Assembly: GCA_963573385.1 (NCBI GenBank)
Contig: CAUYLG010050966.1
Span: 62,001-126,000 of the forward strand
Reading direction: 5' to 3'
From: Cacajao melanocephalus
Lineage: Eukaryota > Chordata > Mammalia > Primates > Pitheciidae
DNA length: 64,000 nt
Under the pieces are notes generated by a model, which did not search any database, was not told the origin of the DNA, and saw only the letters and a list, made by a program, of their open reading frames with translations. This document shows, piece by piece, positions 28,355 through 43,785 of this stretch. Position 1 is the first letter of the stretch. Every line of letters starts with the position of its first letter. Both the position numbers and the translations under genes were made by a program.

Positions 28355-28520
28355 TAGCTAATGACAATAATGGTGACATTGTGACGGTAGTTTACTCTTC
28401 GCAAAGTGCTTCTGTCTCAGTTCACCCTTGTGACGACACTGCGAAGTGAGTTTTCTTGGTTTCTACATTTGACAGGCCAGGACCCAGAAGTGTAGAGAGA
28501 GTCAATGATTTTTCTGGGGG
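28355..28520 (+). mobile_element. MIR SINE relic
   Basis: 'tcttcgcaaagtgcttct', 'ttcacccttgtgacgacac' and 'ccaggacccagaagtgtaga' follow the MIR body. Confidence 0.55.
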
Positions 28521-28799
28521 ATTAATGAGCACCCATTCCACAGAGCTGCTTTCCTTCTCCTGGGCCTGAAGTTCCCCTGGGAGGGTCTTGGCTGTCAGCC
28601 CGTGGCAACCAAGCTTCTTTGTTCAGTGTTAGACACACCAGCACTGGACACACATCAGGGTGTGCAAGTGTGTTTAGAGAAAGAGGGCCTTCCTTCTTAC
28701 CCATCACATAAATGAGAATCCTCAAACCACAGATGGTCTAGTGTGTTTCTAGGTCCATCCTCCACCCCTCCTTGCCCCTTTGGTATACACACTTGTTCT

Positions 28800-28900
28800 G
28801 AGGTTGGGGAAGGAGACTTCAGGAGGCCCTGTGACTTGCCCTAGTTCACTCAGACAATTGGTAGAGGAGCCAGGCCTAGAACTGGTTCTCTGCATCCTCC
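28800..28900 (+). mobile_element. MIR fragment
   Basis: 'ctgtgacttgccctagttca' and 'gagccaggcctagaactgg' are the MIR core and downstream part. Confidence 0.6.
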
Positions 28901-29944
28901 CGTCTTGGGACATGGCTCGCGTGCCCTGGTTCCCTGGTTATCCTTCAGGTGGGTGGGCCAGACTGCAGGTCGAAACTCAGATAAGGCATCTGGGGGACAC
29001 ATAGAGAGGCCTTTGTCAAGAGCAGTGAAGCCTGAGAAACAGAATGAAATCTTTGGATGTGGTGGCTGCAGAAAGAGGTGATGTAATCGACTACTGCTGG
29101 AACCCAGGAAAGGAAGCTGGGAGTGGGCGATGTCGTATTGTCGGGGCAGGTGGCGTCTGGTACCCAGGCTGCAGGCACTGGGCCCCATTTTTGGGAACAG
29201 GCCTCCTGCCCCTGGGAGGGTGTCCAGCACTAAAAAAGTCAGAAGCTCACCCCCACAGGGACTGGAGTGGTTGGCAAGAGACATAAATGGATATTCAAGT
29301 TTAAGAAATTAGGGCCAGAATCTCATGACTACGTCAAAGATGGGGCTCAGGGAGGGAGGGGGCAAGGCAACAGAACAGGGTGTCAATGTATTGGGCCAAC
29401 CTCGGTAGGGCCATAGACAGGGTTGGTCCAGAGGTGAGATGGGGGTTTAGCCTGCAGATTTGAGATCGTTAAGGGGGTTGGTGCAGGGACAAAGGTGAAG
29501 GCTGCTGACCAGGCAGGACTTTGCACTGACTTTCAGCCCAGTGCTCTTTTCTGTTAAATGTTTATCTATTGGAAATTCAGCAAGGCTAAGACTTTTCACC
29601 CTCGTACCTTATAAAAAAGAAAGGTAAAGAGATATGAGGTTCTGACTCGCTCTTGCCAGTTTGGGGAAAGCAGTTGTATTTACCCAGATTTGGCAATCCC
29701 ATATTGGATAACTGAAGCAAAGGAAAGTCACAGGCCATGGCCAAGCTCCCAGTTCTTTATAAATACCAGGAAAATGGGCTTTTAAAAAGTGTTACGTAAG
29801 TTATCCTACTGAAAAGTCGGGTAGGGAGTACAATGTGCGATTCAGTCAGTAAGGCAGTTGCCATTAGACTCGTGGAGGAAAGAGGGAGATCGAGGCTCAT
29901 ATTGGAGGCAGGATAGAGAGGGGAGGAATACCATCTTGCAGTCA
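28901..29944. other. Single-copy DNA, moderately GC-rich
   Basis: Several short frames on both strands over 28850-29310, none with a domain or codon pattern I trust. No repeat recognised. Confidence 0.45.
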
Positions 29945-30080
29945 GAAAACCTGGTCGACTCTGCCATCCTACTGCTCTGGGCAACGTCCTCATCTATAAC
30001 CTGGGGAGTACAAATCCCAGAGAGAAATAAGTAGTAAATGCAATTATCTTTGCAAATGCATTGAAAGAATTGCAGAGAAT
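29945..30080 (-). mobile_element. MIR fragment, antisense
   Basis: 'aaacctggtcgactctgcc' and 'ctctgggcaacgtcctcatc' are the reverse MIR core. Confidence 0.5.
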
Positions 30081-31799
30081 CATTCTCCTATAATTCGCAT
30101 CCACCACCCCTTTCCTCATCCTTGGCTATTCAGATATTCTTGGCTGAGTTGAGGAATGAATACCCAGCTTGATTAGGCATGTATGGACTGAGGCCGGTGA
30201 CCAACCTCACTGTCCCTCAGGAGTTTGGTGGCTGATCCTTCTAGCAATAACTCACCTGTGTCTAATCCCACATTCATTTTCTTAGAGAGAGGCTAGCATC
30301 CTGCTGACTGTCCAGGCACTGAAATGATCATGATCAAATCATATCCAACAAAGTCCTTTTTTTTCTGTAGAAAATACTAGATTATAGAGTTGCACATGAT
30401 CTTGTTGTAGAAGGGAGGTGAAAAACAGACTGATTAAGAACATAGCTTGCTGACTGAATATTTCTTCAGAGTTGATTAATATCAGTGTGCTAGCCACAGG
30501 GAGATCATCAGGTCTCTGTTCTTGGCCCTGGTCAAACTGGCAACTTAATGAGTAATGCAGATAAAGCAGAGAAAGCATGTTGATCAGATCTGCAAATGTG
30601 GGAAGAATACCTACAACCAAATAACAAATACTAACTAAATAGATGATTAACAAAACCAAATAAATGCCCATAAGACACTATTAATGATTTCCCCCCCTGG
30701 AGGTACACTAGAATCAAAGGGGAAACATATTTTAAAAATATTCATGCCTTCTAATTTAGTTTAATTTCCCTTGGAATTAAAAAAAGAAAAGAAAAGAAAA
30801 AAAGAAAGAAACATCACATGACCAGGATCCTTTCCCAGGGATTCTAATAGAGTACGGGGCCAATCTATGTGAAAATCATTTCAGAAGGGAGTAAAGGCAA
30901 AACAAAACCAAGTGTCTGCAAAGTGGCAGACACTTCATGATACTAAATATATAAAAAGACACATGCAAAACAAAGATGGTAAGAAAATATAAGAAACTGT
31001 TAACGGTGATTAACTCAGGATTAGCAAACAGACTGATAATCAGGGACCTTATTTTCACTGTAGTTTCCACATAAGTCTTCTATAGTCATCACGTATTGCT
31101 TGGTAATCAAGGGGGAAAAGTTGATTTTTAAAAAAAGATGTTGGAGTTGACTGACTACTTTGTGTGAGCCAACTGTGTGATGTTGGCTACTAAAAGTCTG
31201 TCAGAACCATTGGCTGCCTGTCCATGCGCACGGCAGCTACTTAAGATCATGAATGACACCACGGGCTTTGTGCTGGGCAGAACTCACCAGAGCTGTGTTT
31301 GACTCTGTGGGTCACATGTGGACAGGGATATCATCCACCAGGAAGTGAAGGGTCTGCAACGCATCATGAGTCAAGAGCAAGAGCCTCGTTTGGAAAAGAG
31401 GAGACAGGGGTCTATGGCAACCGTCTCTCTCTATCTGAAGTGCTTTACTAGAGAAGAAGGGGCAAGCATCCCCAAAAGCCATTCATCAGCAAGAACATGC
31501 TGGCCCAGCCTCAGAAAGAGCCTGAAAGAATAAAATGGTGCAGCAGTGGGGAAGGCTGCCTCCAAATGCATGAGGTTCCCATTATGCAACGTGTCAGTGC
31601 TTGCTCTGAAACGTTATGGATTTGGTAGGAAAAACTTCTATTTATTCATAACCGTATTGAGATGTTTATTTATTCAATAAATATTTATTGAGAAGATTGT
31701 GAGTTGCAAGAAAGTTGGAGTAAGTGCCTTTCAAAAGTTCTTTCTGATCAAATCACGCTTCTGCTTAGTTCAAAGGAAGTGCTGGGACTCTTAAATTGT
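30081..31799. other. Single-copy AT-rich DNA
   Basis: About 1.7 kb with only an (AAAAG)-type purine tract at 30780-30812. No gene or named repeat recognised. Confidence 0.5.
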
Positions 31800-32340
31800 G
31801 TTGACTGAAGAAAAGAAAATCAAGCTTTTGGAGAATTAAAGTTAGTTTTATTCAGGACTATGGACTGAGGATGACAGCCTGGGAGGAGTTTTTCAGAGAG
31901 ATCAGACTCCTTTCAAGCAGTGTTTTTGTTGATAGTTTATATAGTTTATGCAAAATCACATCAAACTTGTTCGGAAGCTACAGTGAAGCAGAAACACATT
32001 AAGGTTTGGATGTAAGAGTGCCTCTGATTATAGGCCACAGAGGCATAATCATGAGCCACACCAGATGTTACCTCATGTCTAGGAAAAGGCAAAGACTAGG
32101 GTCACTTACCTTTCCTGGAATATGGTGACTCGGGCAAGAGATGTGGGAACCACGTGGTCTATCTGCTGTGTCTTCAAAGCATCCCTCCGGAGAGCTGCAC
32201 ATCACCAGAGTCAGGGGCTTTGTGAAATTATGCTGGCCAGCAAATTGAGAAAACGCAGCTTCTTACATTTGCTGCTCTGTCTCACAACTATATTTGTTCA
32301 ACCAAGTTTTATTAGGTGCTAATTACCCAAGGAATAGTTG
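31800..32340 (-). mobile_element. Possible old LTR, antisense
   Basis: A 'gttttattca' reverse poly(A)-type signal near 31847 after a purine-rich edge, and a promoter-poor body, suggest an ERVL-like LTR. I cannot name the family and boundaries are guesses. Confidence 0.25.
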
Positions 32341-32831
32341 CTAGCATGCACCGTGAATTTAAGATGCACAGATTCCAAGCCTGCAAGGCTCAGGCCTTCG
32401 GTAGCAGTTACAGCAAACTCTGAGCCGTCCTGAGAATCCAGGCCCAATTCCAGATGGAGTCATTCTGCTTGACTGATCAGGCCAGGGAGCAAGACAAACC
32501 CAAGCAGAAGGTGAGCAGCCTTGGGAGAGCACTGAGAGGGGCTAAGGCCAGGAGATGGGGCAAGGCGCTGAGAAAACAAACCGGACAGGGCCAGAAAACA
32601 GCTGACTCTTCACTGGAGTGAGTGGAAATGGAGACAATGAAAAGGCTGGGAAAACGGTCAGATTTTCTCACAGAGCACCCCTCCCCCTCCCGGCCTTCCC
32701 ACCCTCCCCATATCCGGCCTGCACTGCAGCCTCAACCCCATACCTCCACTCTGCCACTGCAAAGACCTGATAGTTTATGCAAAATCTGGCATGCCTGGCA
32801 TTGTTTGAGGGTCAGGAGAGAAAGGGCATCT
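32341..32831. other. Single-copy DNA, no feature seen
   Basis: No repeat or gene recognised. Confidence 0.5.
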
Positions 32832-32978
32832 TGGCTGGACCTGGTGGCTCACACCTGTAATTCCAAGAACTTTGGAAGGCTGGGGTGGGTGGATCGCAAG
32901 GTCAGGAGTTCGAGACCAGCCTGACCAACATGGTGAAACCCTGTCTCCACTAAAAATATAAAAATACAAAAATTAACC
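32832..32978 (+). mobile_element. Alu left monomer, 3' truncated
   Basis: 'ggctggacctggtggctcac' to 'atacaaaaattaacc', then unrelated DNA. No tail. Confidence 0.9.
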
Positions 32979-33059
32979 TCCCACCAGGCCCCACCTCCAA
33001 CACTGGGGATCATGTTTTAACATGAGACTTGGTGGGGCCAAACAAGCCATACCCAAACC

Positions 33060-33665
33060 ACGGCATGCTCCCTCACTCAAAGCCCATCCTCGCTGCCGTC
33101 TCTCTCAGAGTGAAAGGCCAACGTCCTTCCAATGTCCTGCAAGGCCCGTGGTCTGTGCACCTGCCTCCATGCTGCACCTCCCCAGCCTCCCCTCCTGCTG
33201 CCCCCGCCCCACTTGCTCCCTCTGTTCCAGCCACATTGACCGCCTTGTTGGTCCTCAGCTGCTCTGGGCATGCGCCAACCTCAGGACCTTCATGATTGCT
33301 GCTCCTCTGCCTGGAATGCACTTCCTCAGGTACCTCCATGGCTTCCTATGGCTTCCTCCTCCCTCCTCTAGCTCTGTACCCCAATGCCATGTCTTTGGTC
33401 AGCTCGCCTCTCACCCCCTGGTCTAAAACTGGGTTACTCTTCTCCCTCGGCACTCTTACCCTTCCTTCCTTGCTTTTTCTTCATAGTATTTATTACAATC
33501 TGACTTAAGTACATATTTAATACATATCAATCTTCTGCAACTAGGATACAGCTCCGTGAGGATCAGACTTTTTGTCTGCTTTGATTGTTGATACATCTGG
33601 CTCCTAGAACAGTGCCTAACATACAGTAGGCATGCAGTCAATCTGCAACGAATTAGTGCGTGAAT
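33060..33665 (+). mobile_element. L2 LINE, about 600 bases of the 3' end
   Basis: The best L2 in the window: 'ccaacgtccttccaatg', 'ctctgcctggaatgcactt', 'tcttcatagtatttattac', 'gatacagctccgtgaggat', 'agaacagtgcctaacatac' and 'gtgcgtgaatga' in order. The 134-codon frame from 33022 is an L2 by-product. Confidence 0.8.
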
Positions 33666-33844
33666 GATAGAGAACTCGGTTAAGGAGAACGTTGAAAGTA
33701 AATAACAAGAACAACAGTAATAACAATTATACTTATTTTACATTTAAGTTACTATCCGTTCAGTTCTTTAAACTCCACCTTGGTTTAGAAAGACTCCCCT
33801 TGCCTGCGTTTCATTATCTATCTTTTCCCTGTCAGGTGGGGGTT

Positions 33845-34335
33845 TTGCAGATCAGTTATGGGTTATGTTATGTTCACCCCAAAAGATATGAAGTCCTGGT
33901 CCCCAGTACCTCAGAATGTGACCTTCTTCGGAAATGGGCTCTTTACAGAGGTCATCGAGTTAAGATGAAGTCATTAGGGTGAGCCCTAATCCAATGTGAT
34001 TGGCGTCCTTATAAAAAGGGGCAATGTGGACACAGGCAGAGATGCATAGAGGGAGGCTGAGGTGAAGACATACACAGGAAGGACGCGGCCGGGGAAGATG
34101 CAGGTGGAGACTGGAGCTCTGCGACTAGAGCCAAGGAATTCCTGGGGCCACTAGGAGCTGCAAGCGGCATGGAGCAGGCTCTCCCTCACAGCTTTGGGAG
34201 GAATCGACCCACCCTGCCCACACCTGAGCTATCCCGGACTTCTGGCCGCCAGGAACGAGACAAAAACTTTCTGTTGTTTAAGCCTCCCGGTTCATGGTTC
34301 TCGGTTACCGTGGCCCTAGGAAATTAACACAGTTG
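33845..34335 (+). mobile_element. MLT1 (MaLR) LTR, sense
   Basis: 'caccccaaaagatatgaagt', 'cctcagaatgtgaccttctt', 'ccaatgtgattggcgtcctt', 'ctgttgtttaagcctcccg' and 'gccctaggaaattaaca' form a near-complete MLT1. Confidence 0.8.
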
Positions 34336-34529
34336 GGAAGTTTCCTCTTCACCAGGGAGTCAGCCTGACTTGGGTAGAAAAGAGGAACCCAGAGCTCATG
34401 TTACACTGATGTCGACGGATGGGATGTGGAGGTAAACTGAGGCACATATGGCAGGATGTTGTGGGCCTGCTGGGGAAGGGCAGAGCAGCTGAGGATGCTT
34501 GGCAGGGCAAACAAATTTTTCTGGCTCCC

Positions 34530-34640
34530 ACCTTGGCCATGGCCGTGCCCTGTTGTGTTGGCAAATCACTCCACCATTGGGACCTCTCTGTTGTCACCTG
34601 CAAAGTGAGTTTTTGGAGTGGGTGTTGTTCCATGGTTCTA
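34530..34640 (-). mobile_element. MIR fragment, antisense
   Basis: 'gtgttggcaaatcactcca' then 'gttgtcacctgcaaagtga' resembles the reverse MIR core. Confidence 0.45.
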
Positions 34641-35427
34641 GGGCATCCTAGGAGGTCTGGACATCTGCAGAAGGCAAGAGGAGAGAACATCTGATGAACA
34701 GTGATCATGAAAACATTTTCCAAATTATGATTAATTTGCAGAGCCCGATTCCACAATTCAAAAACTTTTCACGTTCCCCTTGACTGGTGTTTCCTTATTT
34801 ATTTCTCACTGGGTGGAGGTCATTGATAAAATGAATGGGAAGATGAAGTCAGCGGCCTCAGGAGGGTGAGAGGCCCTGAGTGGCAGCTACAAAATTCAGC
34901 TAGCTGCACCGTGTTACATCCAATTCAAAAGCAGAAGTGGAAAAAAAAATCACAAAAACGAAGAGGTCCAAAAAAAGACATTTGTGATCTCTTGAAGAAT
35001 AAAAGAGAATGTAGAGGGGCCCCATATCACAGACAATTGGCGAACTTCTTGTCTGCCACTTCAGTCCCCGTGGAATTCTATGTCAGTTGCATAAATTGCT
35101 GTAATTATTGGTTTGGCAAAAATGATATCCAGAGAGAAACTCTAGTGTCCTGTGGGAGCTACATCTCTGAAATACCCAGATTTGGAAATAATTAACTGCC
35201 TCCAATATCTATCCCCACAGTCTGCAATCACCTAAATGTTGCAACAGCCCAAATGTGAGTGCTCTCCTCACTGCAAAGTAGGGGTTGTGGGATGAGGGGA
35301 GATAGTGCCAACTTAACTGGGGCAAGATACAGCTATGGTTTAAGCTGGAAGCAGGGACCTTTGAGGATATCTATGCAACCTTCCAGTCCATTCAGGAAAG
35401 TAGAATATAATCAAATGGAAGGATTTT
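34641..35427. other. Single-copy DNA, no feature seen
   Basis: Open frames here have no recognisable domain. Confidence 0.5.
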
Positions 35428-35745
35428 TCATTGATTCATTCAACAAATCATGATGGGAACTTACAACTGTCCAGGTGCTAGACACTGGACACGCAAGACG
35501 AGCATTTGCTTCACTAAACTCGCTTTACTAAGTTTTTAATTTCAGATGAAAAGCTGGAAATTACAATAAGAATTGTGAAGGAAACCGAAAATAACAAGGG
35601 CAGTGAACTCTGATAGAGTGGCCAGCTTTGATAGATATCTCTGTGAAAGGTGAGGAGGAGCTGGCCACGGGAAGACGGAGAGCAAGCCCGGTCCACCTGG
35701 AGGGAACGGCATGAGCCAAAGCTCTGAGATGGGAAATTAAATGTC
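35428..35745 (-). mobile_element. L2 LINE fragment, antisense
   Basis: 'ttcattcaacaaatcatga', 'gtgctagacactggacacg', 'tatctctgtgaaaggtgag' and 'ggaacggcatgagccaaag' are reverse L2. Confidence 0.65.
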
Positions 35746-35870
35746 TGCTTCCAGAAAAGAGGGAGATACTGAGAAAAAAAATCCACAAGTAGGACAAATA
35801 ATTAGGCATCTAGGAGGAGCCACAGACAACAACTTGCCAAACATCGTCAGTTTTATATTTTCTAAAGTAT

Positions 35871-36488
<618 letters not shown>

Positions 36489-36799
36489 GTTTAGAGAGAT
36501 TCATTTCTGTCCCTAAAGTCTCACAGCAAGCCAGTGTAACAGAGGGACTAGAATGCAGAGCTCTGGACGATTTTTATATCATTACCTCCTTGCCCTCTCT
36601 CTCTTCTTACTATATTCATCATGTACCTCTTGAATTATTCCTCCTGTATAACTGAAATTTTATGTCGTTACATTTAGGACATAGTATTTTTACATTTAGG
36701 ACATAGTATACATTTAGAACCATGTAGGACAAAGTATTTTCCTTAATCGTTCTTCCGTTCTTAATAGATGTTCTGCTGTTGGATTAAATTTTTCCCCTG
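36489..36799. other. Single-copy DNA with a short tandem array
   Basis: At 36668-36740 'acatttaggacatagtat' is repeated two and a half times with decay. Otherwise nothing recognised. Confidence 0.6.
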
Positions 36800-37098
36800 C
36801 CAGCCAGGCATGGTAGTGAGCCACCGCCTGTAATCCCAGCACTTTGGGAGACCAAGGCAAATGGATAACTTGAGGTCAGGAGTTCAAGACCAGCCTGGCC
36901 AACATGGTGAAATCCTGTCTCTACTAAAAATGCAAAAATTAGCTGGGTGTGTGGCAGGTGCCTGTAGTCCCAGCTACTCAGGAGGCTGAGGCAGGAGAAC
37001 TGCTTGAACCCGGGAGGCGGAGGTTTGCAGTGAGCCAAGATCTCACCACTGCACTCCAGCCTGGGCGACAGAGTGAGACTCAGTCTCAAAAAAAAAAT
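36800..37098 (+). mobile_element. AluS-like
   Basis: 'ggcatggtagtgagccacc' (head slightly rearranged) to 'gagtgagactcagtctc' and A10. Confidence 0.92.
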
Positions 37099-37449
37099 TT
37101 CCTTTGTCTTATAAACTATGAAGATTTTTTCAAAAGAAATAAGCTGATTTTTTTTCTATTTCACCCCAACTCTCTTCATGATACCATGACTGCCTCACAC
37201 ATACACCTTCTCTTAAAGAAAACGTGCTTTATACATGCAAAATGATGAACAAAGTCCTCTCTGTAACCAAGCAGAACAACTTGAGTTTAATTCTATTCTT
37301 GTGCTTCCAAAATGTTGGAACCCCTGTATGTTATACGAGTGAATTGCAGATTTGGAAGGAAGGTAAGAGTTCATTTTATTTTAATGCATTCATTCATTCA
37401 TTTGCTCACTCATTCAACTGGCAAGTGATCCCCTGAGGAATGCACAGTG
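37099..37449. other. Single-copy DNA
   Basis: A small (CATT)n near 37388-37415. Nothing else recognised. Confidence 0.5.
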
Positions 37450-37680
37450 CCCACAGCATGACTACTTCCCTGGCGACTGCCCTTTCCCACGCTGCTCTGA
37501 TGTCCTGTGTGCTTGTCTGTACCCTCCATGAGACGAAGAGCTCCATGGGGAGGGCACTGATCTAGCCTGAGCACCAGAGAGTTCCCAGTGCTTAGCATAG
37601 TGTCCAGCATATAAAAAGTGCTCCATTAATATTTGCTGAAATCAAATGAATGGATGAATGGATGGATGAATAAGTAAAGG
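37450..37680 (+). mobile_element. L2 LINE 3' end
   Basis: 'tgtaccctccatgagacga', 'cccagtgcttagcatagtgt', 'aatatttgctgaaatcaaa' and a terminal (ATGG)n-type run. Confidence 0.7.
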
Positions 37681-37859
37681 CTGAATATCCTCAGCTCTTC
37701 ATTAGAAAAGTCACCTGTGAGATGGTAATCTGTAGAGATGCATACCCCGGCTTTGTCTTCAAGTACTGTCAATGGGGAGTTCAGATACCATTAAATGCTC
37801 ATCCACCACGAAGGACCATTGAAGTCCAGCAACAAATTTTACAGTGACCATGGTCCTCC
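37681..37859. other. Single-copy DNA
   Basis: Nothing recognised. Confidence 0.4.
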
Positions 37860-38640
37860 CAATATTTTCTAAATTTTATTTCCTATTGTTTCCAATAGGT
37901 AATACATGTGCATTATTCCAAAGTCAAAGCAAGACAACAAAATGCAGTTTGGGAAGTCCCCAGCTACTGTACTCCCCAAGCCCTACCTCCTACCGCCCTA
38001 CGTAGAGTGACCATGGGGACTGGTTTGTCCGGAACAGTTCCAAGCTATGTTGGTTGTCTTGTTATAAATATTAATAGTGACCCTCTCACTCTCAAAATTA
38101 TTCCATTTGGGCAAAAAATAATATGTTTCCCCTGTCTATAGTTAACCACTTTCACCACTTCCTTCAAGCTTTGCTTGATGCAGAATCAAGCAGAGAGGAG
38201 TACGGATTTCTATTTTTCCCTCTGTCGTATGTATTCTTTTCAGCACCTGGCTTCTCTTCTTCACAACAGGGAACCCTTTTTGTAGAGATGATCCTCATCT
38301 TTTCTTTCTTTTCTCTTGCAGCTGCATGGCGCCCATTGTGGAAGTGACTATGGCTTATTAATCAGTCTGCTATTGATGGGCAATTCGGTTATTTCCAATT
38401 GTTTGTTATTACAATTACTACATCAGTGCTATTCGTTTACATGTGTGGAGTTGTACTTATAGAAAAATACTCAGAAGTAGGATTGCTGGGTCAAATGCAA
38501 GTGCATCTGTAATTTTGAAAGATATCGTCAAATCTCCTTTCATTGAGGTTGTGAGGTTCTGCAGTCCTAATACAAGATATGGGAGCTCATGTTTTCCTGT
38601 AACTTTGCTCTTAAATGTCTCACAGACTACATGACTTCAT
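37860..38640 (-). mobile_element. L1M 3' UTR, antisense
   Basis: 'aataggtaatacatgtgca', 'gctattgatgggcaattcgg', 'aagtaggattgctgggtcaa' and 'gaaagatatcgtcaaatct' read as the reverse of an old L1 3' end. Confidence 0.7.
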
Positions 38641-38764
38641 CCAAAATGTGAAACTGTATCCCAGAGGGGAACACCGTTGGCTTGTTCCTTTCCCCAAACT
38701 AGACTTGGCTCCCTAGACCTGGCAAAGACATGGTAGCACATTGCTTATTTCAATAGTGATATAA

Positions 38765-39050
<286 letters not shown>

Positions 39051-39090
39051 CATCTGCTGTCTCACAGTTTTTCAAAGAACGTTTTATGGA

Positions 39091-39369
39091 CTGGCCACAA
39101 TGGTTCACGCCTGTAATACTGGTGCTTTGAGAGGCCAAGGCAGGAGGATCACTTGAGGACAGGAGTTCAAGACCAGCCTGGTCAACATAGCAAGACCCCA
39201 TCTCTACAAAAAATTTAAAAACTAGCTAGATGTGGTGGTACATGCCTATATTCCCAGCTACTTGGGAGGATTGCTTGTGCCTAAGAATCCGAGGCTGCCG
39301 TGAGCTATGATCACACCACTGCACTCCAGCCTGAGTGACAGAGCAAGACCCTTCTTTAAAAAAATTTTT
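39091..39369 (+). mobile_element. AluJ-like
   Basis: 'tggccacaatggttcacgc' to 'gagcaagacccttcttt'. Diverged. Confidence 0.9.
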
Positions 39370-39560
39370 TTTTAATGTTTTATTACAAAAATGTTCAAAC
39401 ACATGTGAAAGTGGAAAGAATAGTACAATATAATAACCTGTGTATCCATTGTCAACGTTAATATTTATTAACTCATGAGTAATTTTGTTTCACCTATATA
39501 CCCACCAATGTCCCCCCACTGCCTGGAAATCCCGGAGTTCATATTTTCCTTCTGTAAATA
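39370..39560. mobile_element. Old L1-type fragment, probable
   Basis: 'agaatagtacaatataataa', 'tgtgtatccattgtcaac' and 'ttgtttcacctatatacccac' match a common old L1 3' segment. Orientation not certain. Confidence 0.45.
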
Positions 39561-40009
39561 TAATGTAGTATGTATCTAGAATGCTTCCTGCTCCCAGAGA
39601 GCAGCAACTGAGCAGGGGAATGAGGCCCCTCGGGCAGGTGGAGGGAAGTTATCTTGGAGGAAGGATGGCCTAGCTGGGTGTCTGGTGCGTGTCTTCTGAG
39701 CTGTATTATTCTGTGATGAGGGGCTGTGCTAGGCACATTCTAAGGCCCTACGTGGCTCTAAAATGCAGGTTCTGTTCTGTGTCCTGAAGGGTGTATCCCT
39801 GCTTAGTTGTTACAGCTTGAATACTTCCCAGACTTTCCCCACACTTTAATAGGTTTAGCTTCTGAAGTTCACCAGCATTTTGCCCTCATTCCCTATATAA
39901 GCACTTAAATTCCAAAAAGTACTCAAAAATCCCACAGTCCTACAGTCCTCTTCAAAATCTTGCCTGAATTGGAAGCAGATATTTTCTTGCCTTTTTAAAG
40001 AAACGGACG
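39561..40009. other. Single-copy DNA, no feature seen
   Basis: Nothing recognised. Confidence 0.5.
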
Positions 40010-40010
40010 G

Positions 40011-41924
<1,914 letters not shown>

Positions 41925-42310
41925 TATCAAGCACCTGTTGTATGGCAGCTCGGAGATACAGACATGAGCAAATACAGTCTCTCGGCTTGAACACAATCTC
42001 AGTCAATTCAGAGTCAGCAAAAGCTGTTTCTGTGGCATAGACAGGGTGCTGTGGAAACGGAAAAGGGGAGGTGGCCTCTGGCTGCAGGGATGCAATTCTG
42101 AAGGACAGTGATGAACGCCACGGTGGAGAAAGGTAGAGAGGGTGGCCTATTTGAAAATGGTGAGCCACGTGTTTTAGCTGGACGCCAGGAGATGGCCAGT
42201 GAAGGACAGTGTGGCCAAGAAGACCAGAGGGTGAGGCAGCAACTGGTTTGTTAGGCCTGTATTAGACCAACGAGTTTAGACTTTATCTTACAGGAAATAG
42301 CCACAGAATT
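41925..42310 (-). mobile_element. L2 LINE fragment, antisense
   Basis: 'aaacatttatcaagcacctg', 'ggagatacagacatgagca', 'gagagggtggcctatttga' and 'gtttagactttatcttaca' are reverse L2 landmarks in order. Confidence 0.6.
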
Positions 42311-42569
42311 ATTTTCACTAGGGTTTATTATTATTCTACATATCAATATAATTTCTGTCAGTGACATCAACCTTGGGACCAAAGCATTATCCTGCCTATA
42401 CCTGGAGTCAAGCTTTTCAGAGGGACTAAACGCCTTCATTTCTTTCTTTCTGTGAGTAGGGGTTGAGAACAGAATGCAGCCATCACAAGAAGTCACTGAC
42501 TTGACCAATGGCATTTGTAAGCAATCATTAGAACTATCCTAAGCCGCAACAGTGTAAGACTAGATTTAT

Positions 42570-42745
42570 TATTCATTCGTTCATTTATCTAAAATAATCA
42601 TTGTTGACACTCACCATGTATTAGTAATCGTGCTAGGGCTTGAAAATACAACAGGTGTGACCCCTACTCTTTCTCAGCCTACAATCTAATGGGAGAAATA
42701 GACGCATAGAACAAACAATAGAAATATAGTGTGATAGCATTGGTC
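42570..42745 (-). mobile_element. L2 LINE fragment, antisense
   Basis: 'ttattcattcgttcattta', 'cgtgctagggcttgaaaata' and 'acaatctaatgggagaaat' give another reverse L2 3' end. Confidence 0.6.
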
Positions 42746-43252
42746 TCTAAGCAACCCTTCTTCTCAACTCAGCAGGAACCTTTCCCTGCAGCTCTGGGTT
42801 GAAACTATTCTTAAATGAATGTAGGCCAAGGACCCTGCTATCAAAATACTAACGCTGACTCCTGCTGTCCCAGAATGGTTTTATTCTCTTGTGTTCTAAA
42901 AGGTGTTTGGTCTTCAACAGTTCCCTGATTGGTATTACAGACACTAAATGGAAGCCAAACTCCTGGTGGGTTATAGTTATATGGCTAAATAGATAATAAC
43001 TAGTCCTTTTTCCAATGTAGATAAAAAACCATTATGATGAATAAAATACAAGTTCATTTGAAAATGTTACCGAATTCATTGCAACTTTGATTGCTTTTTA
43101 TTTTTTTCCCCCAATCACCAGGTACTAAAAATACAATTACTAACATGTAGGAGAAATCCTCAAGATTAGTTTTATGTTAAGCAGCAAACCTCATTCATTT
43201 AAATGCTGTGAATTACAAATATGAAGAATAAATTCTTAATGGAGTGGAGAGG
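42746..43252. other. Single-copy DNA, no feature seen
   Basis: Nothing recognised. Confidence 0.5.
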
Positions 43253-43785
43253 TGTATTAGCCAGTTTTCTCCTAAATGAAACATTTCATCCAGAAACTAT
43301 TGGAGATAGATAGACGGTAGACAGATAGATGATACATAGATAGATAGATAAAAGAGATTTACTATGAGGGATTCACTCCTGTGATTATGGGGGCTAAGAA
43401 GGCCTATGATCTGTAGTCTGCAAGCTGTAGGCCCAGGAGAGCAAATGGTATGGTTCCATTTCAATGATAGAAGTCCCAGTCTAAGTCCAAAGGCTTGAGG
43501 ACAAGCGGTGCTGATGTCCAAGGATGAGAGAAGACGGATGTTCCAACTTAAGCAGGGAGCAAATTTGCCTTTCCTCCACTTTTGCCTTCTATTCGGGCCT
43601 GCAGTGGAATGGTGATGCCCACCCACATTTGTGATGGGAATCTTCTTTACTCAATCCACTGATTCAAATGCTAATTTCTTCCAGAAACACTGTTACAGAC
43701 ACTCTTAGAAAAATAAATGTTTTGCCAGCTATCTGGGCATCCCTTAGCCCAGTCAAGTGGACACCTAAAATGAACTGTCACAGGA
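43253..43785 (-). mobile_element. Old LTR-type repeat, antisense, with (GATA)n
   Basis: 'gtattagccagttttctcc', a GATA/TAGA tract (43304-43350), 'gatttactatgagggattc', 'tgcccacccacatttgtga', 'tactcaatccactgattc' and 'cagtcaagtggacacctaaa' follow a common mammalian LTR-type repeat read backwards. Family not assigned. Confidence 0.5.

Noticed and set aside
28780..29312. Cluster of overlapping frames on both strands
   Set aside because: GC-rich single-copy DNA with no domain, no clear splice structure and no Kozak-supported long frame.
33022..33426. 134- and 88-codon frames on the plus strand, and 88 on the minus
   Set aside because: They lie mostly over a well-matched L2 LINE. Open frames on both strands reflect high GC, not coding.
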